Origin: Vulcanisaeta distributa JCM 11213
GTDB taxonomy: Archaea > Thermoproteota > Thermoprotei > Thermoproteales > Thermocladiaceae
DNA: 64,000 bases
Direction of reading: 5' to 3'
Assembly: GCA_001316125.1 (NCBI GenBank)
Contig: BBCS01000003.1
Span: 111,818 to 175,817 of the forward strand
In this document: piece after piece, positions 29,395 to 39,226 of the stretch
How the letters are laid out: each line of letters begins with the position of its first letter
How positions within the stretch are numbered: the first letter of the stretch is position 1
Position numbers and translations under genes: made by a program
The notes under the pieces: generated by a model
Databases searched by the model: none
What the model saw: the letters and a program-made list of their open reading frames with translations, nothing else
What the model was told of the DNA's origin: nothing

Positions 29395-30799
29395 ACTACC
29401 TGAGTTCAGGTTCGGGGGGGATACATCGAACATAAAGCCTCATAAGGCCGATGCCAAACTACTTGAGAGGCTTAATGCGAGGATAGGGTTTAAGCCGCCG
29501 GTCGGCATTGACAAGGTGTCATACTTCAAGAAGAGACTGCTTGAGGAATTCGAGACTAATAGGAATGTTAAGATGGCTGTGGAGACCTGTGTTCATTGTG
29601 GTGCTTGTTTAACGGCTTGCCCAACGTACATAACCACGGGTGATATTAGGAATTCGCCCGTGGGCAGGGCAGAACTAATAAGGGCTGTGATTAAGGCCGA
29701 AAAACCAAGCGGTAAACTGTTTGGCAAGGCTGTAAATGCCGTTAAGGCAATTGATGAGAATTACCTGGAGATGCTATACACGTATTACTGGCAATGCTTA
29801 TTATGCAGGAAGTGCGCCACCATATGCCCATTCGGTGTCGACCAAGCATCATTGACCAGGACCGTGAGGTCAATACTGTATGAATTGGGCATGGCCTCTA
29901 GGTTCGTGGTTACGACGATAGATAACATGGAGAGAACCGGCAATAATATGGCATTAACTCCAGCCGCTATAAGGAATATACTTGAGTTCGTAATAAATGA
30001 GATAAAGCAGGAGAAGGGCGTCGAAATAAAGGTCAAAATTGACCAACCAGCCTACGCCCTACTACTCCCATCATCCGCCGACTTCTTCATGAACATTGAG
30101 ACGCTCAAGGGCCACCTATTGTTCATGCACGCCATAGGCATGGACTACACAATAAGCACAAAATTACTGGAGGTGGCGAACTTCGGCCTGTTCTTAGACC
30201 CAAGGCACCTTAAGTATATTGGCGAAATGTACGTGAATGCAGCAAGAGAACTGGGCGTTAAGTTAGCTGTATTCTGCGAGTGCGGTCATGGCTGGCATGC
30301 ATTCAAGAATTACGTGATACCGAGGTTGAGGGAGTACGGTATTGAGGGACTCCACATATTCCATCTTGTGGTTGATGCCATTAGGAAGGGTAGGATTAAG
30401 CTTAATCCCGAGGCCAACGGCGACATAGTATACATGTACCAAGACCCTGATTATTACGCCAGGGGGGGTGGGGGGGACCTAACAGAAGAACCAAGATTCA
30501 TAATGAACCACGTAGTCAAAAAGTGGGTTGATTCCGAGTACAGTAGAGGTAAGACATGGTGCTGCGGAGGCCAGGGAGGTATGCTAGCTGATGAAATGCT
30601 GCCCCCCCTAGCTATTCAATACGCAAGGCTTTGGTATGAAGATGCCCTTAAGCATGGCGCACAGTGGATCGTTAGGCCCTGCTCAATATGTAAGGCACAG
30701 CTTAGCCACGTTGTTCCCCCCCATCTAAATAAGATGTATGGAAAGGAAATTAAGTATTCAGGACTCATGGACCTAGTCTATAGGGCACTAGTCGTTTGA
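29378..30799 (+). CDS. dsrK: DsrK, HdrD-like iron-sulfur subunit
   Basis: Cytoplasmic partner of DsrM, proposed to reduce the DsrC trisulfide. Two 4Fe-4S motifs: CVHCGACLTACP and CLLCRKCATICPFG. The CCG-type cubane site is seen as CECGHGWHAF and WCCGGQGGML plus CSICKAQL. Starts GTG 29375, ATG 29378 or ATG 29384 are all in frame; the overlap with dsrM supports any of them. Two adjacent G7 runs (30464-30478 region) expand RGGD to RGGGGD. Otherwise intact. Confidence 0.9.
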   Translation: MSMAHKLPEFRFGGDTSNIKPHKADAKLLERLNARIGFKPPVGIDKVSYFKKRLLEEFETNRNVKMAVETCVHCGACLTACPTYITTGDIRNSPVGRAELIRAVIKAEKPSGKLFGKAVNAVKAIDENYLEMLYTYYWQCLLCRKCATICPFGVDQASLTRTVRSILYELGMASRFVVTTIDNMERTGNNMALTPAAIRNILEFVINEIKQEKGVEIKVKIDQPAYALLLPSSADFFMNIETLKGHLLFMHAIGMDYTISTKLLEVANFGLFLDPRHLKYIGEMYVNAARELGVKLAVFCECGHGWHAFKNYVIPRLREYGIEGLHIFHLVVDAIRKGRIKLNPEANGDIVYMYQDPDYYARGGGGDLTEEPRFIMNHVVKKWVDSEYSRGKTWCCGGQGGMLADEMLPPLAIQYARLWYEDALKHGAQWIVRPCSICKAQLSHVVPPHLNKMYGKEIKYSGLMDLVYRALVV

Positions 30800-30867
30800 A
30801 TTCATTTAAATAATAATTAATCTTTTTCACCGGAAAAAACAATCATTTACATTTTATCAATGTGCCA

Positions 30868-30880
30868 TGCAATTTTTGCA
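30868..30880. promoter_or_regulatory. TGCA-N5-TGCA inverted repeat before the first Cys-rich regulator
   Basis: TGCAA-TTT-TTGCA followed by CTA, 22 bases before the regulator ATG. A close relative (TGCA-N5-TGCACTA) precedes its paralogue at 37706, so it may be the binding site of these regulators. Confidence 0.4.
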
Positions 30881-30902
30881 CTAGGTAACTGGTTTATAAC
30901 AA

Positions 30903-31715
30903 ATGAATATACGTAAATACTCAATGAGGCATGATGCCATCATTAATTATGGTAACCTGGTCCCAGAGAGTTTGAGGTTAGAACTTAGAAGGCTCGTAAA
31001 TGTTGAGTACGATAATGTAATGAACGACATACTCGCATACATAATAATGAAGGGGGGGCCGGTTACACTATACAGGGTTTCTAGGGAAACGCCATATAGC
31101 ATATCATCCATTTATAAGAAGGCTAAGTACATGGTAAAGAATAACCTAATACTTGCCAGGGAATCAAGTGATAGGCTTAATGGCAAGCACGTTTATGAAG
31201 TCACAGTTAAGGGATTACTAACGTGCCTAGCATATAAGTGCCTTGATGATGATATAGTGCTAAGTAGACTTAAGGCAAGGTGGAATCTGAGGAATTACGA
31301 TAATGGTAAACTAATAACAATACTCACAATACTACCTCACATAGTCAGAGGTGAGAGTTTGAGAATAATTGAGAATATAGATACGCTAATGATAACGGCA
31401 TTAAGCACGTTAATTAACAACTCATCGATAAGCGGTAAACTCATTGACGAGTCAACAGTCACCAGCATTAAAAATACCTCAATCTACTATTTAGTTAATA
31501 ATATATTGAGCAATTCATCCAACGTTAAAAGACCTGACATAATACTTGGCAACAACTCATTCCTGGTGGGGGGGTATTATAGAAACAGCAAGATGCTTTA
31601 TGTCTATATATGCAGATTATGTGAAAAGAATTGCGTATTAACATACACAACCTGTGATGAACATTGCCTGCTGATTAATGAGTTAAATAGAGATATATCA
31701 AATCTGGTAAAATAA
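30903..31715 (+). CDS. Winged-helix regulator with C-terminal cysteine cluster (copy 1)
   Basis: About 270 residues. HTH region LYRVSRETPYSISSIYKKAKYMVKNNLILAR, wing and hydrophobic helix (TVKGLLTCLAYKC), then a C-terminal cluster CRLCEKNC-x7-CDEHC that could bind zinc or an Fe-S cluster. Its paralogue at 37706 has the same order of parts, and a more distant relative is at 40580. It lies between dsrMK and the aprBA-sat operon, so a redox- or sulfur-responsive regulator of sulfate respiration is a reasonable guess, not shown. Confidence 0.6.
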   Translation: MNIRKYSMRHDAIINYGNLVPESLRLELRRLVNVEYDNVMNDILAYIIMKGGPVTLYRVSRETPYSISSIYKKAKYMVKNNLILARESSDRLNGKHVYEVTVKGLLTCLAYKCLDDDIVLSRLKARWNLRNYDNGKLITILTILPHIVRGESLRIIENIDTLMITALSTLINNSSISGKLIDESTVTSIKNTSIYYLVNNILSNSSNVKRPDIILGNNSFLVGGYYRNSKMLYVYICRLCEKNCVLTYTTCDEHCLLINELNRDISNLVK

Positions 31716-31865
31716 TCATCATTTATGTTTTTATCTTAGAAAAATTACTAATATTTATAAGAAAAATTGGCATAATATAATTATTTATTCGTGTTAATAA
31801 AGAATTAATATTATATTCATTCATATTCATTATTATATATAATAATTTACATGCATAATATAAGC

Positions 31866-31887
31866 TTTCACAATCTATGTGGAATAA
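31866..31887 (+). promoter_or_regulatory. TTTCAC-N7-GTGGAATAA promoter element before the apr/sat operon
   Basis: CAC and GTG half-sites spaced by seven bases, followed by GGAATAAAATAATTTTTTTAA. The GTGGAATAA part matches the dsrA element and those at 41303, 42006 and 42851. The surrounding gap (31716-31911) is very AT-rich with no other feature seen. Confidence 0.4.
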
Positions 31888-31911
31888 AATAATTTTTTTA
31901 ACTAAAGTAAT

Positions 31912-32688
31912 ATGAAGTTGATGATCGAGCTATACCTACCAATACCACACCTATGGATAATCTATGGCGCCATAGCGCTGGTTATAGAGATGATTATTGC
32001 TTTGCCATCGAGATAAGCAGGGGCATATTAGCCCTTTCAAACCTGAGCACAGTACTGCCGATAAAGGGCCCAACGAGGAACTGGGGGGGCTCAGCGGGCG
32101 CCTTCATCGCCGGCCTAATCACAGCATTCTTATACCCATTCTACGGCGCTCCCATGACATCTTGTCACACACAATCCGCATATCTAAGTAAACCTAAGGT
32201 TAAGGCACTCGCCACGCACTTGTTTGGTGGGGGATTCGTGTTTGCCGCAATATCAACAACGCTAGGCTTTATCTATGATGAGTGGGTTCCGAGTGACGTA
32301 CCTGGTCTTGTGGCTTTCATACCGGGTGGTAAGCTTGGCCCTATGGCCCATACGTAGTCATCAGCACCGGCGCCATTGGCGGTGTTCTGATAGTTATTGG
32401 GTTCATACTCATGATGATCGCTAGGTGGCAGGGGACTAGGCCGGTCGGTGAACCTGCGGTTACGGACTTCTTCCTCTGGACGGCATTCTTCGTCTCACTG
32501 AGTGGCTTTGCCTAATGGGTATTGAATTAACAATGCCGCTGAATTACTACACATTGGCAACGGCATTCAGTGTTCACATATTCCTAGTGGCCATGATGTT
32601 CGCCACAATGCCTTGGACGAAGTTTGGACATGCGATTTATATGTATATATGGCAGTTATACGATAGGTATAGGACCTGGAAGGCGTAG
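31912..32688 (+). CDS. QmoC/NarI-like membrane cytochrome b subunit (frame-broken)
   Basis: A membrane protein heading the apr-sat operon. Helices include IPHLWIIYGAIALVIEMIIALP, VISTGAIGGVLIVIGFILMMIA, FFLWTAFFVSLSGFAL and YTLATAFSVHIFLVAMMFATMPWTKF. The last, with an in-helix His and the PWTKFGHAIY ending, is the NarI/DsrM/QmoC signature for quinone-linked heme b. Breaks near 32010, 32070, 32350 and 32515. No QmoA or QmoB is present here, so it may serve AprBA directly; that is inference. Confidence 0.65.
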
Positions 32689-32787
32689 AGCCTAGGCTAC
32701 TTGGCCCGTGGAGTGGTGAGTTGGCTGAGAGGGCGCTTGAGTCCCACGTACCAAGTCACCCAAAGAAGCGCTCATGAGGTGGTGGGC

Positions 32788-33279
32788 ATGCCCTCCTACG
32801 TAATCCCGGCCAAGTGCACGGGATGTGGGGACTGCGTTAACATATGTCCAAGTCACATAATGAGGTTCACGAAGTCCGGCATATTCGGTAGGAAGGCATA
32901 CAACGCGGAGCCGGAGTCCTGCTGGGAGTGCTACAACTGCGTTAAGCACTGCCCACAGGGCGCTGTTCAGATAAGGGGCTACATGGACTTCACACCACTT
33001 GGTGGTGCCGTTGAGGTTTACAGGGATGAGAAGACTAACAGGATTTACTGGACAATTAGGTATAGGAATGGCACGGTTAAGTACTTCGTATTCCCAATAA
33101 GGACCACGCCCTGGGATTCAATAAAGCCACCGCAGGAATACCCGGAGCCACCTAGGGAATTCCTGAGGACGCCGTACCTGTCCTGCGAGCATGAGAAGCT
33201 TGGCGGTAATAAGCTTGGCGTTGAATTACCTAGGATGAAGGTTCCAGAGGTTGTTAAGGCTGAGGTGAGGGGGGGGTGA
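32788..33279 (+). CDS. aprB: Adenylylsulfate reductase subunit beta
   Basis: Two-cluster ferredoxin subunit that supplies electrons to AprA. CTGCGDCVNICPSHIMRF and CWECYNCVKHCPQGAV bind the two 4Fe-4S clusters, followed by the family's C-terminal tail (VYRDEKTNRIYWTIRYRNG). ATG at 32788 gives the usual start MPSYVIPAKC; the longer open frame upstream is not needed. A gap of four bases separates it from aprA. The G7 at the end adds a glycine. Confidence 0.94.
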   Translation: MPSYVIPAKCTGCGDCVNICPSHIMRFTKSGIFGRKAYNAEPESCWECYNCVKHCPQGAVQIRGYMDFTPLGGAVEVYRDEKTNRIYWTIRYRNGTVKYFVFPIRTTPWDSIKPPQEYPEPPREFLRTPYLSCEHEKLGGNKLGVELPRMKVPEVVKAEVRGG

Positions 33280-33283
33280 GAGC

Positions 33284-35200
33284 ATGGTTAGGGTTAGGTA
33301 CGTAGATGCGGACATACTAATAATTGGTGGCGGAATGGCTGGTAGTGGGGGGGCTGCCTGGGAGGCTAGGTATTGGTGTAGGAACTGCAGGATTGTGCTG
33401 GCGGAGAAGGCGAATATAAACAGGAGTGGGGGGGCGGTGGCGATGGGGGGGCTATCGGCAATTAACACGTACATGGGTCTAAAGTGCAAGGAGAATACTG
33501 TGGAGGACTACGTTAAGTACGTGAGGGGGGTGACTTAATGGGTATTGTTAGGGAGGACTTGGTCTACGACTACGCGAGGCATGTCGACTCAACAGTCCAC
33601 TTATTTGATGAGTGGGGGGGATTACCAATATGGCCCGAGCCAAAGACTGGGTGCTATGTTAGGGAAGGTAAGTGGCAGATAATGATTCATGGAGAGTCCT
33701 ATAAACCAATAGTAGCTGAGGCAGCTAGGAAGGCCCTTGGTGACGAGAATATATTCAATAGGGTAATGGTCACGCACCTACTTAAGAGCCCGAGTAATCC
33801 CAATAGGGTCGTTGGTGCCGTAGGCTTTAACGTAAATGATGGGACATTCTACGTATTCAGGGCAAAGGCGGTAATACTCTCCGCAGGTGGTGGTTCACAG
33901 ATATATAGGCCTAGGTCTCAGGGTGAGGGACTTGGCAGGAGTTGGTACCCACCATGGTCCTCCGCCTCATCCTACGGCATGTTAATCGAGGCCGGCGCCG
34001 TAATGACCATGATGGAGGCCAGGTTCGTAGTCCCAAGGTTTAAGGATGGCTACGGACCTGTTGGTGCTTATCAGTTATTGCTTAAGACGAGGATTAGCAA
34101 TGCCTATGGGCAGGACTTCTGGAAGCCCCATGTCGATGAGATAAGGAAGCTGTATAGCGGTAAGGGTAACTACGTTGATTTGCCAATTACACCAACAACA
34201 CTTAGGGTATTTGCCCAACGCCTTGAGTGGTTGGCTGGCCGTGGGCCAAGCCTCATGAGGACTGATGAGACGGTTAAGAAGGTACTGAAAGCGAGGCGAT
34301 AGCTATGAGGACTTCCTAGACATGACAATAAGCCAGGTAGTCATATGGGCTGGGCAAAACCACGAGCCAGCCGATAGGCCCTATGAGATAATTACCACGG
34401 AGCCCTACGTGATGGGTAGCCACGCCACCGAGTGCGGTGCATGGGCCAGCGGACCTGAGGACTTAGCGCTTAAGAAGATTGAGGGCTTGCCAGACGACAG
34501 GAGGTACCAGTACTTCTGGGGCTATAATAGGATGACCACCCTAGATGGTTTATTCTGTGCAGGTGATGCCTGCGGCGCCAATCCGCATAAGTTCAGTAGT
34601 GGTTCATTCACTGAGGGTAGGTTGGCGGGTAAGTCCGCCGTACTATACGTGATGGATCACAGCGATGAGAAGGTTGAGGTGGATAGAGCTCAGGTTGATT
34701 CGTTAATAGCCAAGATAATGGAGCCACTGGAGCGTTACCAGAAGGGTAGGTATAACGTTGTCACTGGGCCGAGCTACATGCATCCAATAGACCCAACCAA
34801 GATGTACTGGAAGCAGGGCCTGTTCAGGCTTCAGAAGATCATGGATGAGTACGCCGGTGGTTGGTCAACAATGTACGTGACCAACGAGTGGATGCTCAAC
34901 AGGGCGCTGGAACTACTGCAGTTCCTTAAGGAGGACTTCATGAATTACGCAGCTGCCCAGGACTGGCATGAATTAATGAGAGTTTGGGAGCTGTGGCACA
35001 GGATATTGACTGCGGAGGCCGTGGTTAGGCACATGCTGTTTAGGAAGGAGACTAGGTGGCCTGGCTATTACGTTAGGGCGGATTACCCGGCACTGGATGA
35101 TGAGAATTGGCACGTATTCGTCAATTCAAGGTATGATGCGAAAACCGGTCAGTGGGAGTTATGGAAGGTGCCCGTGATACACATAATAGAGTTCCCATGA
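33284..35200 (+). CDS. aprA: Adenylylsulfate reductase subunit alpha (frame-broken)
   Basis: FAD subunit reducing APS to sulfite and AMP. Starts DADILIIGGGMAGSG(G)AAWEARYW; INRSG(G)AVAMG(G)LSAINTYMG shows three inserted glycines at G7 runs. Later parts: VILSAGGGSQIYRPRS, the substrate-pocket ARFVVPRFKDGYGP, and DGLFCAGDACGANPHKFSSGSFTEGR. Breaks: a G6 run at 33525-33530 where G4 gives YVRGDLMGIVRE, and two small losses near 34288-34305. About 630 residues when joined. Confidence 0.94.
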
Positions 35201-35210
35201 GGTGGTCCAC

Positions 35211-36592
35211 ATGAGTCTTAAGGTCTACATGCCACCCCCGCACGGAGGGAAGCTTGTGGATGCGGTGATTAGGGATAGGGATAAGGTCATTAACATGGCC
35301 GCCGGCGCAATACCATACGACATAAGGGCAACCAGGGATCCGATTAGCGGCTTACCCATTAGGAATGTGTATAGGGAGATCATGTCCATCGCCTATGGCT
35401 TCTTCAGCCCGCTAGATAGGTTCATGACCAGGAATGAGGTTGAGAATGTACTTAAGGAGAGGAGACTCCTCGATGGTTGGTTATTCCCATTCCCAATAAT
35501 ATTTGACATCAGTGAGGATGATCTGAAGAAACTTGGTGTTAAGGAGGGTGATAGGTTATTGCTTAGGCTTAAGGGACAACCGTTTGCAATACTTGATGTT
35601 GAGGAGGTTTGGAGGTTTGATCCCAAGGACTTGGCTGATAGGACGTTTGGGACGCCGGAGAGGAATCCCGAGGTTGTTAAGAAGAGATTTGATGAGAAGC
35701 ACCCTGGTTGGTTGATATATAGGAGTATGACTGGCACAGCGTTGGCAGGTAAGGTGTACGTGATTAACGAGCCAGTGTTTAAGGAGCCGTATAATAGGTT
35801 CTGGTACCCACCGGCTAAATCCCGCGAGGAGATTCAAAGGAGGGGGGGCTGGAGGACGGTGATCGCCCACCAGACTAGGAATGTGCCGCACACCGGTCAT
35901 GAACATTTAATGAAAAATGCAGCTTACTTAGCGATATCGAGCCGTGCCATGGGATACTCGTTAATGCCATAATTGGCGCGAAGAGACTTGGTGACTTCGT
36001 CGATGAGGCAATACTCGAGGGTCACGAGGCATTGAATAAATACGGCTATATAAGCTCGAAGAGACATATAGTCACCTTCACGCTGTGGGACATGAGGTAT
36101 GGTAACCCACTCGAGTCGTTATTGCACGGCATCATTAGGCAGAACATGGGTTGTACGCACCACATGTTTGGTAGGGACCATGCAGCCGTTGGTGATTATT
36201 ACGACCCATACGCAACACAAATACTCTGGGAGAAGGGAATACCGAGCTTTGGATTAGATGCACCGCCTTACGACCTCGACAAAGGCCTTAAGATTAGACC
36301 CGTCAATATCAAGGAGTTCTGGTACTGCCCGAAGTGCGGTGAAATAGCTTATAGCGACACGTGTGCCCATATAGACGTAGCCCAGAGATTTAGTGGTAGC
36401 TTCATTAGGGGGGGGTTGATAGCCGAGGGCATTGAACCACCGCCAATAATCTTCAGACCCGAGGTTTATAGAATAATTGTCAAGTGGTGGAGGGTCTATG
36501 GCTACCCATTCGTCAACAAGAAGTACCTTGAGTTAAAGGAGAGGGAGCTTGAAGTTGATGTACCACTAATGGAGGTGCCGTTAAAGAGGTGA
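35211..36592 (+). CDS. sat: Sulfate adenylyltransferase (ATP sulfurylase) (frame-broken)
   Basis: Activates sulfate with ATP to APS, the AprBA substrate. Active-site motif AHQTRNVPHTGHEHLMKNA and GRDHAAVGDYYDPYA; a zinc site YCPKCGEIAYSDTC near the C-terminus as in archaeal and purple-sulfur Sat. Break near 35945-35970 (about two lost bases between AYLAI and AMGYSLNAIIGAKRLGD). ATG at 35211 follows AGGTGG; a GTG at 35202 is possible. Last enzyme of the apr-sat operon. Confidence 0.94.
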
Positions 36593-36597
36593 TCGAC

Positions 36598-36966
36598 ATG
36601 CCCTACAAGATCTCCGTAATACTAGATAAGACGAGACTCGAGAGGATAAGAAGTACACCGTTGGAGAAGTTTATTAAGGATCTATATGGCGGTTACCTTA
36701 AGGTAATTGAGCTTGAGGTTCCTGACGATATTGCCCAGAGAATTTTGAAGGAGTTCCCAAGGGCCAGGATTGATGCCAGAGGCTTCATTGAGGAAACGCC
36801 AGTGGCCTTCAAGAGGGAACTCTTTGAGGTTATTGCCCAATTAAGGAGTATTGGTAGGGAGGTCTTTAATGAGATACTGAAGCCAGAGAGACTTAGCAGG
36901 ATTAAGGAGTTAGCTGCCAAGGAGGAGGAGTACTTACCACCACCCACGTTGCCTGAGGAAAAGTGA
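36598..36966 (+). CDS. Conserved-looking small protein downstream of sat
   Basis: About 122 residues, charged, mixed alpha/beta: YKISVILDKTRLERIRSTPLEKFIKDLYGG, then VPDDIAQRILKEFPRARIDARGFIEE, and an acidic tail. I cannot name the family with confidence. It begins five bases after the sat stop, so it is almost certainly in the apr-sat operon and may act with Sat or AprBA. ATG at 36598 preferred over an in-frame GTG at 36589. Confidence 0.6.
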   Translation: MPYKISVILDKTRLERIRSTPLEKFIKDLYGGYLKVIELEVPDDIAQRILKEFPRARIDARGFIEETPVAFKRELFEVIAQLRSIGREVFNEILKPERLSRIKELAAKEEEYLPPPTLPEEK

Positions 36967-37034
36967 AGAATGATGCCAATGTCTTTGTTTTATTAAAATC
37001 CTTCAAGAGTTATTTCTCCATTGAGGTCTTAATC

Positions 37035-37616
37035 ATGTTTCGTAATTATGAGGAGGAGGTTATTAAGACATTAAGAGAGGAGTTTAGGATTCGAGGTATT
37101 AACGTTACTAATGAGCAGATTGATAAGGTGAGGATGTGCATAAATGAGTTAAGGAGAAGGCATGTACCTTTAAGTCAAGCTAAGGAAATTGCTAAGTTAA
37201 TTGCCCAAGTCCTTTCTGAGATTCCATTCACTGCATTGAGTATGGAGGATATTAGGCAATTCCTGTCAATGGTTAGCTCATGTAGATTAGTTGGATTTCA
37301 ATTACGTAGGCATGAGTCTATTTACTGCCCAATAATGATACCCAGGGACTTCATAGGAATCTCACTAATCACTGTAGTAACGCAATTGGGTAACGTAACC
37401 CTATTAATAAAGAGGGTTGGTGAACCCATAAGTGATAATGCATACTACGCAGAGGATGTAATACTCGTTGGTTACTTTGACGTGAATAATGTGGTGTGGT
37501 CCCAAAGGTTCGACCCAGGTATTTACTTAGTTGAGGTGAACAATTCATTTAGTGATAATGTTAATGTTACTATAGACGTAATGACGTGCATACTAAGTAC
37601 CAAGGAGAATCATTAG
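37035..37616 (+). CDS. Hypothetical protein
   Basis: About 193 residues from the ATG at 37035 (open frame extends to 36963). Begins FRNYEEEVIKTLREEFRIRGINVTNEQIDKV, helical and basic, followed by a beta-rich C-terminal half with several Val/Ile strands (FIGISLITVVTQLGNVTLLIKRVGE). No motif recognised. It could be the last gene of the apr-sat transcript or separate. Confidence 0.45.
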   Translation: MFRNYEEEVIKTLREEFRIRGINVTNEQIDKVRMCINELRRRHVPLSQAKEIAKLIAQVLSEIPFTALSMEDIRQFLSMVSSCRLVGFQLRRHESIYCPIMIPRDFIGISLITVVTQLGNVTLLIKRVGEPISDNAYYAEDVILVGYFDVNNVVWSQRFDPGIYLVEVNNSFSDNVNVTIDVMTCILSTKENH

Positions 37617-37650
37617 ATGAATACATTTATTTATAAGGGATGCTACTCGA

Positions 37651-37663
37651 TGCACTTTATGCA
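37651..37663. promoter_or_regulatory. TGCA-N5-TGCA inverted repeat before the second Cys-rich regulator
   Basis: TGCACTTTATGCA followed by CTA, 42 bases before the ATG. It matches the element at 30868 in 11 of 13 positions plus the CTA flank; spacing to the start differs. Confidence 0.4.
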
Positions 37664-37705
37664 CTAATCAAACAATATTTATTCAACTGAATATATACAT
37701 AACTG

Positions 37706-38500
37706 ATGAATGCCGTGTTAATGAATAAATCCGTAATTAATGACCATGGTATTACTATTCGATTATTACGACAACGGCTCCTGACCGAGATGGACATTGA
37801 CGATACCACCAAGGAATTATTGGCTTATATTATTTATAATGAACCAATAACATTATACAGGATTTCTAAGAATACGAGGTTTGCTATCTCAACAGTGTAT
37901 AAGAAGGCTAAGAGGATGATTCAATATGGATTAATAAGGCCGTTGAATATTAGTGATACCAATAGTGAAAGGGGGGGTATATATGTATCAACAGTTAAGG
38001 GTTTACTCGTGTGCTTAGCGCTTAATTGCGTTGATGATGAAAGCATTATCTTTAGTAAACTATGCCAAAAATGGCACCTAAGGAGCTATTGTTGCCAAAG
38101 GATCATGAAAATAATAAGTGTTTTGCCCGCATTAATGAGCATTGATGGCGGCATCATGAGAATGATCGATGATCCTAAGACGGTCATGATGATGATACTT
38201 GAGCATAGGGATCAATTAAAGTCATTAGTTAGATATGACTTACTTAATGATGTAATTAACATGGCAATGCATTATTTAATTAGTAGGCTGATTATTGATG
38301 GTGGTATAATTACGAAATCATCAATCCTAATTGGCAATGATAAATTCGTGATTAACATAGGCCTTGATGGTAATGCGTATGTTTACATGTGCACGCTTTG
38401 TGGGAAATCATGCATAGGTATGCAATTCTCAGCTAACTACCATGATTGTGTTTTATTACATGAAATTAAAAAACTAAGGGACAGTAGTATTTTAGAATAG
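37706..38500 (+). CDS. Winged-helix regulator with C-terminal cysteine cluster (copy 2)
   Basis: Paralogue of the gene at 30903: LYRISKNTRFAISTVYKKAKRMIQYGLIRP aligns with its HTH, STVKGLLVCLALNC with its central helix, and CTLCGKSC-x10-HDC with its cysteine cluster. The two copies bracket the aprBA-sat operon. The cysteine spacing suits a metal or Fe-S sensor. A G7 adds a glycine near residue 92. Function inferred from architecture and context. Confidence 0.6.
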   Translation: MNAVLMNKSVINDHGITIRLLRQRLLTEMDIDDTTKELLAYIIYNEPITLYRISKNTRFAISTVYKKAKRMIQYGLIRPLNISDTNSERGGIYVSTVKGLLVCLALNCVDDESIIFSKLCQKWHLRSYCCQRIMKIISVLPALMSIDGGIMRMIDDPKTVMMMILEHRDQLKSLVRYDLLNDVINMAMHYLISRLIIDGGIITKSSILIGNDKFVINIGLDGNAYVYMCTLCGKSCIGMQFSANYHDCVLLHEIKKLRDSSILE

Positions 38501-38570
38501 CCTGAAATTTTACATGCTATGTGTAATAACCATTATTTAATTACCATAAACTAACTAAGTTAAGTAATGG

Positions 38571-39226
38571 GTGATTGTTATCCCAATTTACGTTGTTGGT
38601 GCTGGTCCTTGGGATCCCGAGCTTATTACCGTGAAGGCTATTAAGATATTGAGTAAGGCTGACGTTGTATTTTACGGTTCATTAGTTAATGAGGAGATAA
38701 TAAACACATACGCACCAAATGCCAGGAAGGTATTCATGGGGGGGCACGTGAGAGGCGAGGCGCACAGGGAGTATGTAATTAAGGCAATAGAATTAGCCAG
38801 GGAAGGCCTTAACGTAGTCTTCCTCAAGAATGGTGACCCAGTGATATTTGGTAGGGGTATTGAGATTTGTAGGGAGGCCCTACGTAATGGCGTTCCCTGC
38901 GAAATAGTGCCGGGGGGGGTCAGTAGTTTTACGGCAGCCGCGGCTAAGTACATGGTTGAGTTAAAGGGTGTGGTTGCGTTGATGGCATATCCAGACATTG
39001 ACTATGATGTAAAGGCTGACGTTAAGGTAGTCTTCATGGGCACGAGGATGATTAAGGAACTAATTAGTAAACTAGATAATGATCACGAGGTTTTGATAAT
39101 TAGTAGGGTTACGTACCAGACGAGGAGTTTCATAGACTTAATAATAGCTCTAACATTGATGATGTGAAGGCTCCATCACTCATCTTCATAGTAAGGCGTG
39201 ATAGGTATGGAGACGACAGTGCCTAG
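38571..39226 (+). CDS. Uroporphyrinogen-III/precorrin C-methyltransferase (frame-broken)
   Basis: Tetrapyrrole methylase of the CobA/CbiF group: YVVGAGPWDPELITVKAIKIL (SAM loop), ADVVFYGSLV, FLKNGDPVIFGRG and EIVPG(G)VSSFTAAAA. Restoring one base near 39119 gives a tail ending at 39226, overlapping the next gene. The start resembles precorrin-4 C11-methyltransferase (CbiF), but next to an amidase gene in a siroheme-using island a role in siroheme or cobamide synthesis is equally possible. Confidence 0.75.
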
